64,000 bases of DNA, from assembly GCF_003086295.3 (NCBI RefSeq), contig NC_092042.1, forward strand, positions 41,277,419 to 41,341,418, given 5' to 3'. Of this stretch, positions 31,585 to 42,899 are shown in pieces. Positions within the stretch are counted from its first letter, which is position 1; each line of letters starts with the position of its first letter. A program made the position numbers and the translations under genes. The notes beneath the pieces are model-generated. The model did no database searches and had not been told where the DNA came from. It saw only the letters and a program-made list of their open reading frames with translations. This stretch comes from Arachis hypogaea. Taxonomy: Eukaryota; Streptophyta; Magnoliopsida; Fabales; Fabaceae.

Positions 31585-32169
31585 GCATTCATGAGGATCT
31601 GGAAAGTCTAAACCTTGTCTGTGGTATTCCGAGAAGGATTCAGGGATTGAATGACTGTGACGAGCTCCAAACTCGTGATTGTTGGGCGTGATGACAAATG
31701 CAAAAGAATTAATGGATTCTATTCCGGCATGATCAAGAACTGATAGATGATTAGCCGTGCTGTGACAGAGCATTTGGACCATTTTCAATGAGAGGATGGG
31801 AAGTAGCCATTGACAACGGTGACACCCTATATACAACTTGCCATGGAAGGAGCCTTGCATTTATGAAAGTGAAGAAGCATTATGTTACAGAAATTCAGAA
31901 GACAAAGCATCTCCAAAACTCCAACATATTCTCCATTATTGAGTAACAATTATTTATTTTTTTATGCCCTTTCACTTTTTACAATTGAACTTGAAAAACA
32001 CTGTTGTTGGTATCCTGACTAAGAATAATAAGATAACCATAGCTTGCTTCAAACCAACAATCTCCGTGGGATTCGACCCTTACTCACGTAAGGTATTACT
32101 TGGACGACCCAGTGCACTTGCTGGTTAGTTGTGCGGATTGCGAAAGTGTGATTGCAATTTTGTGTACCA
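31585..32169 (+). repeat. 3' LTR of element F, right part
   Basis: Continues GCATTCATGAGGATCTGGAAAG from the break at 21033 and ends TGTGTACCA. Contains the conserved GGATTCGACCCTTACTCACG U5 segment. Right flank is CTAAC. Confidence 0.9.
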
Positions 32170-32238
32170 CTAACCGTCCATCAATTTAGTCATTGTCAAA
32201 TTCAAACCAATCCCCGGCAACGGCGCCATAAAACTTAT
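32170..32238 (-). other. Leader stub and primer binding site of inverted element G
   Basis: TCCCCGGCAACGGCGCCA at 32211-32228 is the reverse complement of the tRNA-Asp-type primer site, so G runs on the minus strand. Only about 40 bases of its internal region remain to the left, where F's LTR ends. Confidence 0.88.
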
Positions 32239-33740
32239 TGACCGAAATTCACTTACTAAGAAATGAATTCGTTCTTTGGCAAGTGCACCAAATATCGTCA
32301 AGTAATAACCCACTAGGAGTGGGGTCGAATCCATAGAGATTGGTAGATTTAAGAAACTTTAATTAAAGGATCAATTAGTCAAGCTAATCAAGAGTGATTG
32401 TGAGTGCAGAATTCTAAACAGCAGAATTATAAATGACTTAAAACTAAAAGAAAGCTATAAAGTGCAGTAACGTAGAGAGCAAGAAAATAAATGGCATAAA
32501 CATAAATGACTGATTTGTAAATGGGGTGTGGGATGATAACATAAATTAAAGTAAGCAGTAAAGAATGGGTAAGATAAGAATAGAGAAAATTCATTGGAGT
32601 TGGGAGATATTGTTCTCTTTGGATTAAAATCAGATCATCTAATCTTCAATCAGGCAACTCATTGACCTCTTGGAAATCATGATTGATTCAACCCCAATTC
32701 CTTGGTGATTCAATCTCTCAAATCTTGATAATCAGCCAATTTCTTGGTCTAATTGCTCATGAAGAGAAATAGGCTTGGTCCCTGATTTCACCACACATCA
32801 TCATAGATCCATTTAATTGGGCAGATTTCATGTCACTGTATCCAATCCCAAAAACCCATATCTACTCAATGTGAGAGAGAATTTCAAGCATGGTTTTATG
32901 ATCCCTCTTCCAAGGTTCACATAAAACCTAATCTGTATTCAGCCTCTTTTTCAAAGATGCCTAAACACTAAGAATGAAAAATGAAATTCCTTCTAGCAAA
33001 TCAAAGAGAAGATGAAGAGAAGAAGAAATTCCCTATCAATTAATCTATCAAGTACAATAGAGCTCCCTCCTCCAATGAGAGGGAAATTAGCTACTCATAA
33101 CTCAGTACAGAATGGAAGTTCAAAACTGGAAAAATAAAGCTAAGTACATAAATCAAGACTCCAAGGTCTCCAGAAGCTAAAAGTGTGTAAAAGTTCCAAA
33201 GTCCAAAAATCCCCCTTCTCAATTCAAGTCACCACCTATTTATACCAGTGTTCTCTGAGTCTTCAAGTGTACTTGCATGATCTAAAAGTGGGCCTTTCTC
33301 ATTTGCAATCAGTATGACCCATTTTGGCTTAACAGCTTGCTTCCAGGTGAACATAGCATTCGTTTTGAGAACGGAGCGTTCGGGCATCCACGCGTACGCG
33401 TGCGACACGCTTGCACGTCCCTTACGTTTCATACCATCGACGCGTGCGCATACTTGGTGCGTCTGCATCGTTTGTGTTTTTCCCCATCGACGCGTGCGCG
33501 TACTGCGTGTGTGCACATCGATGTTGCCTTCTGTATCAACCATGCTTGCGCGTAACATGCGTGCGTCTGCGTCCTTGGTAGAGTTCACGAACTGAACGCT
33601 ACGTTCGCACCATGAACGCTCTTCACGCATGCGCGTCCTGTACGCGTGCGTGTGGATGATGAAATGTCACTTCTGTATCCAGCGTCATGTACGCGTCTGC
33701 GCCCGTCACTACTTTTGTCATATCGACGCGTGCGCGTCAT
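32239..33740 (-). repeat. LTR of element G, part 1 (inverted)
   Basis: Begins TGACCGAAATTC next to the primer site. Reading the minus strand, the U5 hairpin CCCAC-TCCTA-GTGGG is at 32309-32323 and a TATA box (TATAAATA) near 33239-33246. Upstream of it in U3 is an array of ACGCGTGCGCGT-type palindromes (33390-33740). Overlapping frames on both strands at 33229-33630 come from the stop-poor array and are not genes. The LTR is cut after GTCAT by element H. Confidence 0.82.
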
Positions 33741-34315
33741 TGATGAGTGGATAATTTATACGCTTTTTGGCATTGTTTTTAGGTAGTTTTTAGTATGTTT
33801 TAGTTACTTTTTAATATATTTTTATTAGTTTTTATGCAAAAATCACATTTCTGGACTTTACTATGAGTTTGTATGTTTTTCTATGATTTCAGGTATTTTC
33901 TGGCTGAAATTGAGGAACCTGAGCAAAAATCTGATTCAGAGGCTGAGAAAGGATTGCAGATGCTGTTGGATTCTGACCTCCCTGCAGTCGAAGTGGATTT
34001 TCTGGAGCTACAGAAGCCCAATTGGAGCTCTTTCAAATGCGTTGGAAAGTAGACATTTTGGGCTTTCCAAAAGGCAAGGGTAAAAAGGATGCAAGGCTTT
34101 GAGCATTAATGGATAGGAGGGCCCAAAGGAATAAAATCATGGTCTAAGCGGCTAAATCAAGCTGTCCCTAACCATGTGCTTGTGTCATGAAGGTCCAAGT
34201 GAAAAGCTTGAGGCTGAGTGGTTAAAGTCGTGATCCAAAGCAAAAAAAGTGTGCTTAAGAACTCTGGACACCTCTAACTGGGGACTCTAGCAAAGATGAG
34301 TCACAATCTGAAAAG
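33741..34315 (+). repeat. 5' LTR stub of H fused to its 3' spacer
   Basis: LTR sequence ends in GGGCTTTCCA at about 34068 and joins CCAAAAGGCAAGGG of the spacer; CCA is shared at the join. Everything from mid-LTR through ORF2 is deleted. Confidence 0.88.
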
Positions 34316-36912
34316 TGATGCCAGGGCATTTTGGCCAGTTTCACTGACCTTTTCTTCACTGTTTTTAAGGTAGTTTCATGCATTTTCTTAGGAAATAAGC
34401 TAGTTTTGGGTAGAATTTCACTTACTTCTTGATTCAAGTATACATTGTGCACTTTACATGATTTCATGAGGATTTTGCATGAATTATATGATAAATTGGA
34501 TGATGCATGATCCCATGATTAAGAGCAAGACTTTGATGCACTCTGTTTGTTTGATTTCAGGCAAAAAGAAGCAGAGAAGAGCCACGTTAGTGGCTACGTT
34601 AGTTACACTAACGTGGGCACTAACGTGGAAGGAAGGAAAGTTGAAACGTTAGTGGCATTAACTTTGAAGAAAGGAAATGGAGCCAACGTTAGTGACACTT
34701 TTATCACTAACGTTGGACCAAGCTCATAAGTGGCCACGTTAGAGTCCATGTTAACTTAGTTAACGTGGCCTCTAACGTTAAAAGGGGGAAGGAAGCCAAC
34801 GTTAGTGACATTCAACATTGTCACTAACGTTGGCCTAAGTGCAAAATGCAACGTTAACTCCCACGTTAACTTGGTTAACGTGGGAGCTAACGTAAGAGAC
34901 AAGGGTGGTCGACAACGTTAGTGACACCCAACATTGTCACTAACGTTGAAAGCAACCACACAACCCCCAAGGAAGCCACGTTAACTTCCATGTTAACTTA
35001 GTTAACGTGGAAGCTAACGTGGATGAAAGAAGGTGATGGCCAACGTTAGTGACACTCAACATTGTCACTAACGTTGGAAGGAGCCACACAAGCCACAATG
35101 AGCCACGTTAACTCCCACGTTAACTTAGTTAACGTGGAAGTTAACGTGGGCAAAAGTCCCACCTGGCAACCTGACCATGCCTTCTTCAAATATGCATAAC
35201 TTGAGCCACAAAGCTCCAAATGAGGTGATTCCAGTGGCATTGGAAATTAGAATTCCAGAGCTTTCCAAGAATATATGGCACTACGTAGTGGAAACTAAAG
35301 TTGAGGGAGAAAACCTGCCCCAAAAGTGCAATGATGAACAAGGTATCAACCTGTATTAAGGCCAACTGACCTCTTCACCTTCCAAGAAGTATAACTCGCG
35401 TTGTAGAGCTTCAAATGATGCGCTTCTAAAGGCATTGGAAAGTAGACATCCAGGGCTTTCCAAAAATATATAATAGTATGGGGTGGACACTAAGTTTCAG
35501 CTTCAAAAACGGGAAATTGCTAGCGTTATTGAGACTCAACATTTTCATTAACGTCGGCGACCATGCCAGCGACCATGTCCACTTCAAAGGAGCATAACTT
35601 GAGCTACAAAGGTCCAATTTAGGTGATTCCAGTTGCGTTAGAAAGCTGACATTCAGAGATTTCCAACGATATATAATACTCTATAGTGGGCATGAAATTG
35701 GAGCATAAACAAGAGGCATCTTTTAAGCCCCAAAAACACCAACTGGGCAGCAAGTGCAACGTTAGCCACAATAACTTTAGCACTAACGCCACACTTGTAG
35801 CGTTAGTGTGGCTAACTTTAGCACTAACTTTAGCATCTGGACCTCAACTTGACTCACTTCTCTCTCAAGTCCACTTCAAAACTCAAGCAAGCAAGCCCAC
35901 AATTGTCAACCAATCAAGGCCACAAGACGCATCTAGAATAGGAATTTTCATTTAAGTGTAATTTGCTTTTAATTTCATTTGGTAATTTAGGAAAGCCTAT
36001 ATAAAGGCCTTAGTTTTTACATTCAAGGAATTCTGGAATGGGGGATTGACGAGGGGTCTTCGGACTTCCCCCCCTTCACACACTATCTATGTTTACATTT
36101 TCTAGAGCTATGAACAACTAAACCCCTTTCATTGGGTTAGAGAGCTCTGTTGTAATTTGATGGATCAATACTAATTTTTTTATTCTTATTCTATCTTTCC
36201 TTTTGATTTTACTTGAAAGTCTTCGATCTTCATCCAATTGGATAGTGATCCTGGAAAAGAAGCTATTCAAACATGGATCTCTTCGGATCCTTGAAAGAGG
36301 AATGAAGAGATTAGCTAGAAATGCTTTCTCATGCTGGACCAAATTGAGTGTGGATGGGTATGTGGCTATAACCCTCTAAGCATTTGATTTGGGAAGTGCA
36401 TGTGGTATAATCAGTGACCACACTTCATCTCTACTCATGAGCAATTGACCAAGGAATTGGTTATTGATCAAGATTTGAGAGATTGAATTGCAAGAAATTG
36501 TGATTCAATCACTTAAGATTGCCAAGGAGATCAATGAGTGCATTGATTGAGGAAGAGATGAAAATGAAATTGATCCGGAGAATGCAACATCTCCTAATCC
36601 CAATGAACTCCCCATTTCTGATCTTACCCATTCTCTTTATTTTCTGCAATTTACTTTTATGAGCAATTCTCCCATTCCCATTTACAATTCTGCTATTTAC
36701 TTTCAGTCATTTACTTTCCTGCCATTTTAATTTCTGCAATTATCAACTCTATTCATGGATTCGCTCAACTAGATCATTCCTCTAATTAAAGTTGCTTGAT
36801 CAATCTATCCCTGTAGGATTCGACCTCACTCTATTGTGAGTTTTTACTTGACGACAAATTCGGTACATTTGCCGAATGGGAATTTGTTGAGAGACAAGTT
36901 TTACCCCGATCA
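34316..36912 (+). repeat. 5' LTR of element C
   Basis: 2.6 kb. The U3 palindrome array is at 34585-35160, with a second small one near 35756-35840. Two similar stretches (35165-35350 and 35385-35690) carry TAACTTGAGCYACAAAG and CCAGAGCTTTCCAA phrases. TATA box TATATAAA at 35998-36005. U5 hairpin CTCAC-TCTATT-GTGAG at 36825-36840. A few dozen differences from the 3' LTR. Confidence 0.95.
34585..35160. repeat. AACGTT palindrome array in U3 of element C
   Basis: Alternating units: CAACGTTAGTGACA ... TGTCACTAACGTTG and CCACGTTAACTNNCAYGTTAACTTAGTTAACGTGG. Each unit is an inverted repeat with TAACG or ACGTTA arms, about 100-110 bp per pair, four to five rounds. The same array is in the 3' LTR (40203-40790). 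Confidence 0.93.
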
Positions 36913-36918
36913 AGTTTA

Positions 36919-36936
36919 TGGCGCCGTTGCCGGGGA
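36919..36936 (+). other. Primer binding site of element C (tRNA-Asp)
   Basis: TGGCGCCGTTGCCGGGGA, six bases after the LTR end, as in family 1. Confidence 0.93.
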
Positions 36937-37153
36937 TTGATTTTGCATCGACAATGATTAAATTAGAGGATCACTAGATTGAGTACTTTTATTTTGTTTG
37001 CTTTAATTTTCTGTTTAAGTAATTTACTTTCTGTCTTAGTTAATTTCTTTCCTTCACCCTGTTTCTTAGTTTTTCTGTGTTATTTACAATTCAGTCACTA
37101 ACCCACTAACTGTTTGTGATATTGCCTCACTGGGAATTTCCTCATCTGTGACA

Positions 37154-38368
37154 ATGGAGATTCTAATTTCTTTTGGTGATTATTGTTTGAGACAGAGCTT
37201 TCTGCAGGAAAGAAAGGAGCATCCATCATCTTTTTGTGATTATTGTTTGAGACAGAGCTTTCTGCAGGAAAGAAAGGAGCATCCATCATATTTTAGGCAA
37301 TCAAATTTCATGCGAAACTCTCCACCACCCCAGAATGATTCACTTTACTATGCTCATGGTGGGTGGGAGTATCAAGAACATGAAATGGGGTACTTTCCAG
37401 AGCCACAAAATAATCCATATTTTGGTGAAATTGATCACTACTCAAGTTGTGGCTGGGAAGATCATAATCAAAGAGATTTCACTCATTCATACCCCATTCA
37501 TCAAGAGCCATCACCTCTCAATTATACAATCTCACCTCCAAGTTTTACATGCCTAAATTCTTCATCACTTGATTATGCCTCAACACAAAGTCCATACAAG
37601 TCATCCCATCAATCACACAACTCATTCCACACTCCTCAGCACAACTTCACCACAACACATCCATGTCACCAAGATTATTCTCAACCTTCATACATAGAAA
37701 TACATAGAAAACTCGTGGAAAGATACACACGACCCCAATCCTGGAAAGAAATCATCCTCAAGAAGATGAATGGGCCCTTAGAGCAGACAAGGGGGAACTT
37801 AGAACCATCAAACAGTGAGAATGAAGACCAATTTGTGGGTGAGGAAGTAGAAAAACAAGAACAAAAGGTCCCTGTGTCAAGTGAAATTGCAATAAAAGAT
37901 GAGGAACATGCAAACTCACTCCCAAAGGACACGATGCAACATCATGTAGAAGAAAGGGAGGAAGTCAATCAAGGGAGTCCACACTACTCCAATAAAACAG
38001 AGAGTTGCATAGAGGGTGAGTTCATTGAACCACCAATTCAAGAAGTTCTTGATGAAGATGTTGCTCCAACCCTCATACAACACCCAAGTACTGAAACTAA
38101 GGTGGTGAAGGCAATTAACATGAGCACTAAAAAGAGGATGGTGACCAAGAAAAGAAGAACAATATCCATGAAGAAGAAAAGGTCAACCAAAAGCCATCCC
38201 ACCCCTACCCCATCAAGCAAGTTTACACAAGCTAACAACAGAAGAAGGCTTGCTGGAGAGAGGCACTCAAAACAAGGGGCATTAACTAGCTCGTCTTTCC
38301 TCTTGAGGTCATTCCCCTTAACAAACTGGAAGAAGAGGAAGAAAGTCATGAACAACATGTCAAGTTAA
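37154..38368 (+). CDS. ORF1 of element C, unknown low-complexity protein
   Basis: I do not recognise this gene. The ATG at 37154 gives 404 codons. Residues 1-50 include a 20-residue tandem duplication. About 50-200 is rich in His, Tyr, Ser, Pro and Asn (HSYPIHQEPSPLNYTISPPS). About 200-330 is acidic, and about 330-400 strongly basic (KKRMVTKKRRTISMKKKRS), which could bind nucleic acid or act as a nuclear signal. There is no gag core, DLG or membrane segment. It takes the gag position between the primer site and the twin hairpin, and its TAA (38366-38368) lies in the loop of hairpin 1. It may be a strongly altered gag or an unrelated gene. Confidence 0.7.
   Translation: MEILISFGDYCLRQSFLQERKEHPSSFCDYCLRQSFLQERKEHPSYFRQSNFMRNSPPPQNDSLYYAHGGWEYQEHEMGYFPEPQNNPYFGEIDHYSSCGWEDHNQRDFTHSYPIHQEPSPLNYTISPPSFTCLNSSSLDYASTQSPYKSSHQSHNSFHTPQHNFTTTHPCHQDYSQPSYIEIHRKLVERYTRPQSWKEIILKKMNGPLEQTRGNLEPSNSENEDQFVGEEVEKQEQKVPVSSEIAIKDEEHANSLPKDTMQHHVEEREEVNQGSPHYSNKTESCIEGEFIEPPIQEVLDEDVAPTLIQHPSTETKVVKAINMSTKKRMVTKKRRTISMKKKRSTKSHPTPTPSSKFTQANNRRRLAGERHSKQGALTSSSFLLRSFPLTNWKKRKKVMNNMSS
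37171..37290 (+). repeat. 60-bp tandem duplication in ORF1 of C
   Basis: Two nearly identical 60-bp units containing GTGATTATTGTTTGAGACAG. The unit is 20 codons, so the frame is kept; the first and last bases differ slightly. Confidence 0.93.
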
Positions 38369-38405
38369 TGACATTAAAAGAGTGCTTGTTGGGAGGCAAC
38401 CCAAC
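38358..38405 (+). promoter_or_regulatory. Twin-hairpin element after ORF1 (C)
   Basis: Hairpin 1 TGTCA-AGTTAA-TGACA (38358-38373), a spacer with AAGAGTGCTT, and hairpin 2 GTTGGG-AGGCAA-CCCAAC (38388-38405). The block is nearly the same as in A and B although ORF1 and the LTR are unrelated. Confidence 0.8.
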
Positions 38406-39901
38406 CGTAGGTAACATTTCCTTGCTTTGCTTAGTTTGCTTTCAATAATTTGGCATATGATTGCATTCTAGGTTTGGTGTTGCTATGCAACAATTTGATT
38501 TTCAATCTTCACTGGGTACTTGCAACATTCTAAATTGATAGTGGCACACTAAGTTTGGTGTTGCCACTTAACTTTCAAGCAAGTACCATGCCAACACCAC
38601 TTATTAATGCAATCAAAATGTCTCTGTTTGTATCTCTTGTGTCTTTATTGTATCCTTAACCTTGCTTGCGGAAACACATGCATACTCACACTTCATTCTA
38701 AGACATTCATGATCCATCATGGACCCCATCACCACTGTTTTAATTGTTGCTTAAGTATAAGCAATCATTCTATGTCTGGTGTGGGAAGGGGAAGAATAGG
38801 AGAAAAAGGGCAACAACAATGAAGATAAAATACAAGGTGGTAAAGTTCCTTTCTCCTCTTACTTATTTCCAGCACTTTAATTTGCATGATTGTCTTCTAA
38901 GTTCTTTGTATGTATGTGTGCTTGCTCCTTGTGAATAAGCATGTCAATTCTGTCTTTTAAACATTTTATTGATTAAGGCTGTGTTTTCTAGTCTGAATGT
39001 CATTACTGCATCCTTACTTTGCTTACTTGTATGCTTGTCCCTTTTGAATAAAATGAAACGAGAATGAGTGTTTTATAAAAGACCATAGTGGAGTTCATAC
39101 TATGGAGTAAGTTCTTGAGTTTGTGGTGTGGTCATAAGTTGGCTAAGTTGGTTCAACCACAAGGTGGGAGGATAACTATCTGTCATGAATGCTATGTTGG
39201 AGACACACCCCATAAGACTAACTAAATAAGAAGATCATAAGAAGAAAAAGGGAAAGAACAATAAAGGTTGAAAAACAAAAGAAAAAGAGTAAGTAATAAG
39301 GCTAGGCACCAGTGGTTTTGAGCTTGAGGCATGTGTCTGTGGTGCTCATGTGTGATGGATCTACTTGGATGAATAAGCTCTTTGGGGTGCCTTATCACTT
39401 GGTAACTTGGGTTAACTAACTCGGGATTATCAGCTGAAAGTCCACTATCAAGAGTAACCCTCACTACAGAGCATTTAGTAACCCAAAGAGGTGCTGGATA
39501 CCAAGGTCTCAAGAAAAGAAAATAAATAAACTATATGCCTGTGGTGTGTATGTATGGGGGAGAGACTTGAGCAAGTAAGTTCTTAGGGGTGCTTCAACAC
39601 CTAGCACCTTGAACCAACTGGTTCGGGAGTGTTGGCTGAAAGCTTATTTTAAAGAGTTACCCCCTTACAGAACACCTAGCCCAAGAACACAAATAAACCC
39701 TGAATTGACAACAAAAGGATCAATTAATAAAAGTCTCATGGTATGCAGTCACAGTGAGTATTCTAGGACATGATAAAGGTCTGAAAGCCAGGAATGAACC
39801 TAAGTTGCTATGCATGAAACCACCATAAAACCAGGGACATGACTTCCACAAGAATGACTCATTACTCTTGGCATTCCATTCATCATTCTCTTGTTCCAGT
39901 A
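38406..39901 (+). other. 3' spacer of element C
   Basis: 1.5 kb without a gene. GTTTGGTGTTGC words are near 38472 and 38551. A degenerate hairpin TTGCTTA-AGTA-TAAGCAA (38747-38764) precedes TATGTCTGGTGTGGG, where family 1 would have its ORF2 leader. CATGTGTCTGTGGTGC (near 39330) and ATGCCTGTGGTGTGTATG (near 39535) resemble the paired phrase in the family-1 spacer. Confidence 0.7.
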
Positions 39902-39938
39902 CTTGCTTAGGGACAAGCAAGCTTTAAGTTTGGTGTTG
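39902..39938 (+). promoter_or_regulatory. Hairpin and PPT-like word before 3' LTR (C)
   Basis: CTTGCTT-AGGGAC-AAGCAAG, then CTTTAAGTTTGGTGTTG, abutting the LTR. The stem differs from family 1 but still pairs. Confidence 0.8.
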
Positions 39939-42540
39939 TGATGCCAGGGCATTTTGGCCAGTTTCATTGACCTTTTCTTCACTGTTTTTAAGGTAGTTTC
40001 ATGCATTTTCTTAGGAAATAAGCTAGTTTTTGGTAGAATTTCACTTACTTCTTGATTCAAGTATACATTGTGCACTTTACATGATTTCATGAGGATTTTG
40101 CATGAATTATATGATAAATTGGATGATGCATGATCCCATGATTAAGAGCAAGACTTTGCTGCACTCTGTTTGTTTGATTTCAGGCAAAAAGAAGCAGAGA
40201 AGAGCCACGTTAGTGGCTACGTTAGTTACACTAACGTGGGCACTAACGTGGAAGGAAGGAAAGTTGGAACGTTAGTGGCATTAACTTTGAAGAAAGGAAA
40301 TGGAGCCAACGTTAGTGACACTTAACATTATCACTAACGTTGGACCAAGCTCATAAGTGGCCACGTTAGAGTCCATGTTAACTTAGTTAACGTGGCCTCT
40401 AACGTTAAAAGGGGGAAGGAAGTCAACGTTAGTGACATTCAACATTGTCACTAACGTTGGCCTAAGTGAAAAATGCAACGTTAACTCCCACATTAACTTG
40501 GTTAACATGGGAGCTAACGTAAGAGGCAAGCGTGGTCGACAACGTTAGTGACACCCAACATTGTCACTAACGTTGAAAGCAACCACACAACCCCCAAGGA
40601 AGCCACGTTAACTTCCACGTTAACTTAGTTAACGTGGAAGCTAACGTGGATGAAAGAAGGTGATGGCCAAAGTTAATGACACTCAACATTGTCACTAACG
40701 TTGGAAGGAGCCACACAAGCCACAATGAGCCACGTTAACTCCCACGTTAACTTAGTTAACGTGGAAGTTAACGTGGGCAAAAGTCCCACATGGCAGCCTG
40801 ACCATGCCTTCTTCAAACATGCATAACTTGAGCCACAAAGCTCCAAATGAGGTGATTCCAGTGGCATTGGAAAGTAGAATTCCAGAGCTTTCCAAAAATT
40901 TATGGCACTACATGGTTGACACTAAAGTTGAGGGAGAAAACCTGCCCCGAAAGTGCAATGATGAACATGGTATCAACATGTATTAAGGCCAACTGACCTT
41001 ATCACCTCCCAAGAAGTATAACTCGAGTTGTAGAGCTCCAAATGATGCGCTTCCAAAGGCATTGGAAAGTAGACATTCAGGGCTTTCCAACAATATATAA
41101 TAGTATGGGGTGGACACTAAGTTTCAGCTTCAAAAACGGGAAATTTCTAGCGTTATTGAGACTCAACATTTTCATTAACGTTGGCGACCATGCCAGCGAC
41201 CATGTCCACTTCAAAGGAGCATAACTTGAGCTACAGAGGTCCAATTGAGATGATTCTAGTTGCGTTAGAAAGCTGACATTCAGAGATTTCCAACGATATA
41301 TAATACTCTATAATGGGCATGAAATTGGAGCACAAACAAGAGGCATCTTTTAAGCCCCAAAAACACCAACTAGGCAGCAAGTGCAACGTTAGCCACAATA
41401 ACTTTAGCACTAACGCCACACTTGTAGCGTTAGTGTGGCTAACTTTAGCACTAACTTTAGCATCTGGACCTCAACTTGACTCACTTCTCTCTCAAGTCCA
41501 CTTCAAAGCTCAAGCAAGCAAGCCCACAATTGTCAACCAATCAAGGCCACAAGACGCATTTAGAATAGGAATTTTCATTTAAGTGTAATTTGCTTTTAAT
41601 TTCATTTGGTAATTTAGGAAAGCCTATATAAAGGCCTTAGTTTTTACATTCAAGGAATTCTGGAATGGGGGATTGACGAGGGGTCTTCGGACTTCTCCCC
41701 CCTTCACACACTATCTTTGTTTTCATTTTCTAGAGCTATGAACAACTAAACCCCTTTCATTGGGTTATGGAGCTCTGTTGTAATTTGATGGATCAATACT
41801 AATTTTCTTATTCTTCTTCTATCTTTCCTTTTGATTTTACTTGAAAGCCTTTGATCTTCATCAAATTGGATAGTGATCTTGGAAAAGAATCTATTCAAAC
41901 ATGGATCTCTTCGGATCCTTGAAAGAGGAATGAAGAGATTAGTTAGAAATGCTTTCTCATGCTGGACCAAATTGAGTCTGGATGGGTATGTGGCTATAAC
42001 CCTCTAAGCATTTGATTTGGGAAGTGCATGTGGTATAATCAGTGACCACACTTCATCTCTTCTCATGAGCAATTGACCAAGGAATTGGCTATTGATCAAG
42101 ATTTGAGAGATTGAATTGCAAGAAATTGTGATTCAATCACTTAAGATTGCCAAGGAGATCAATGAGTGCATTGATTGAGGAAGAGATGAAAATGAAATTG
42201 ATCTGGAGAATGCAACATCTCCTAAGCCCAATGAACTCCCCATTTCTGATCTTACCCATTCTCTTTATTTTCTGCAATTTACTTTTATGAGCAATTCCCC
42301 CATTCCCATTTACAATTCTGCTATTTACTTTCAGTCATTTACTTTCCTGCCATTTTAATTTCTGCAATTATCAACTCTATTCATGGATTCGCTCAACTAG
42401 ATCATTCCTCTAATTAAAGTTGCTTGATCAATCAATCCCTGTGGGATTCGACCTCACTCTATTGTGAGTTTTTACTTGACGACAAATTCGGTACACTTGC
42501 TGAATGGGAATTTATTGAGAGACAAGTTTTACCCCGATCA
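39939..42540 (+). repeat. 3' LTR of element C
   Basis: Colinear with the 5' LTR, 2602 bp. Palindrome array 40203-40790, small array 41385-41465, TATATAAA at 41625-41632. Confidence 0.95.
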
Positions 42541-42899
42541 AAAAGGTTCACCCAGTTATGTGTTTGTGGCATTTATGTATCCGGTGGTAATACTGAAAAA
42601 CAAGATTCTTAGGGTCACGGCCAAGACTCATAAATAGTTGTGTTCAAGAATCAACATATTGAACTAGGAGAATCAATAACACTATCTTAATCCTGAGTTC
42701 CTATAGATGCCAATCATTCTGAATTTCAAAGGATAAAGTGAGATGCCAAAACTGTTCAGAAGCAAAAAGCTACAAGTCATGCTCATCTAATTAGAATTAA
42801 GCTTCATTGATATTTTGGGATTTATTGCATATTATCTTCTTTTTATCCTATTTTTCTTTCAGTTGCTTGGGGACAAGCAACAATTTAAGTTTGCTATTG
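42541..42899 (+). other. Element H spacer (continued) with hairpin/PPT
   Basis: Starts with the AAAAG duplication, then GTTCACCCAGTTATGTG as in A and B. GTTGCTTG-GGGA-CAAGCAAC is at 42862-42881. The PPT word is mutated to TTTAAGTTTGCTATTG. Confidence 0.85.

Larger units (their letters stand above)
34316..42540 (+). mobile_element. Element C (family 2), non-autonomous, complete with TSD
   Basis: LTRs 34316-36912 and 39939-42540, beginning TGATGCCAGGGCATTTTGG and ending CCCCGATCA. Target duplication AAAAG at 34311-34315 and 42541-42545. The internal part is only 3 kb: primer site, one ORF, twin hairpin, spacer and hairpin/PPT. There is no gag core, protease, RT or integrase. Family 2 is unrelated to family 1 in U3, yet shares the twin hairpin, the PPT hairpin and the primer type. 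Confidence 0.95.

Noticed and set aside
33229..33630. Frames of 72-133 codons on both strands in LTR G
   Set aside because: Same cause: GC-rich palindrome words keep several frames open.
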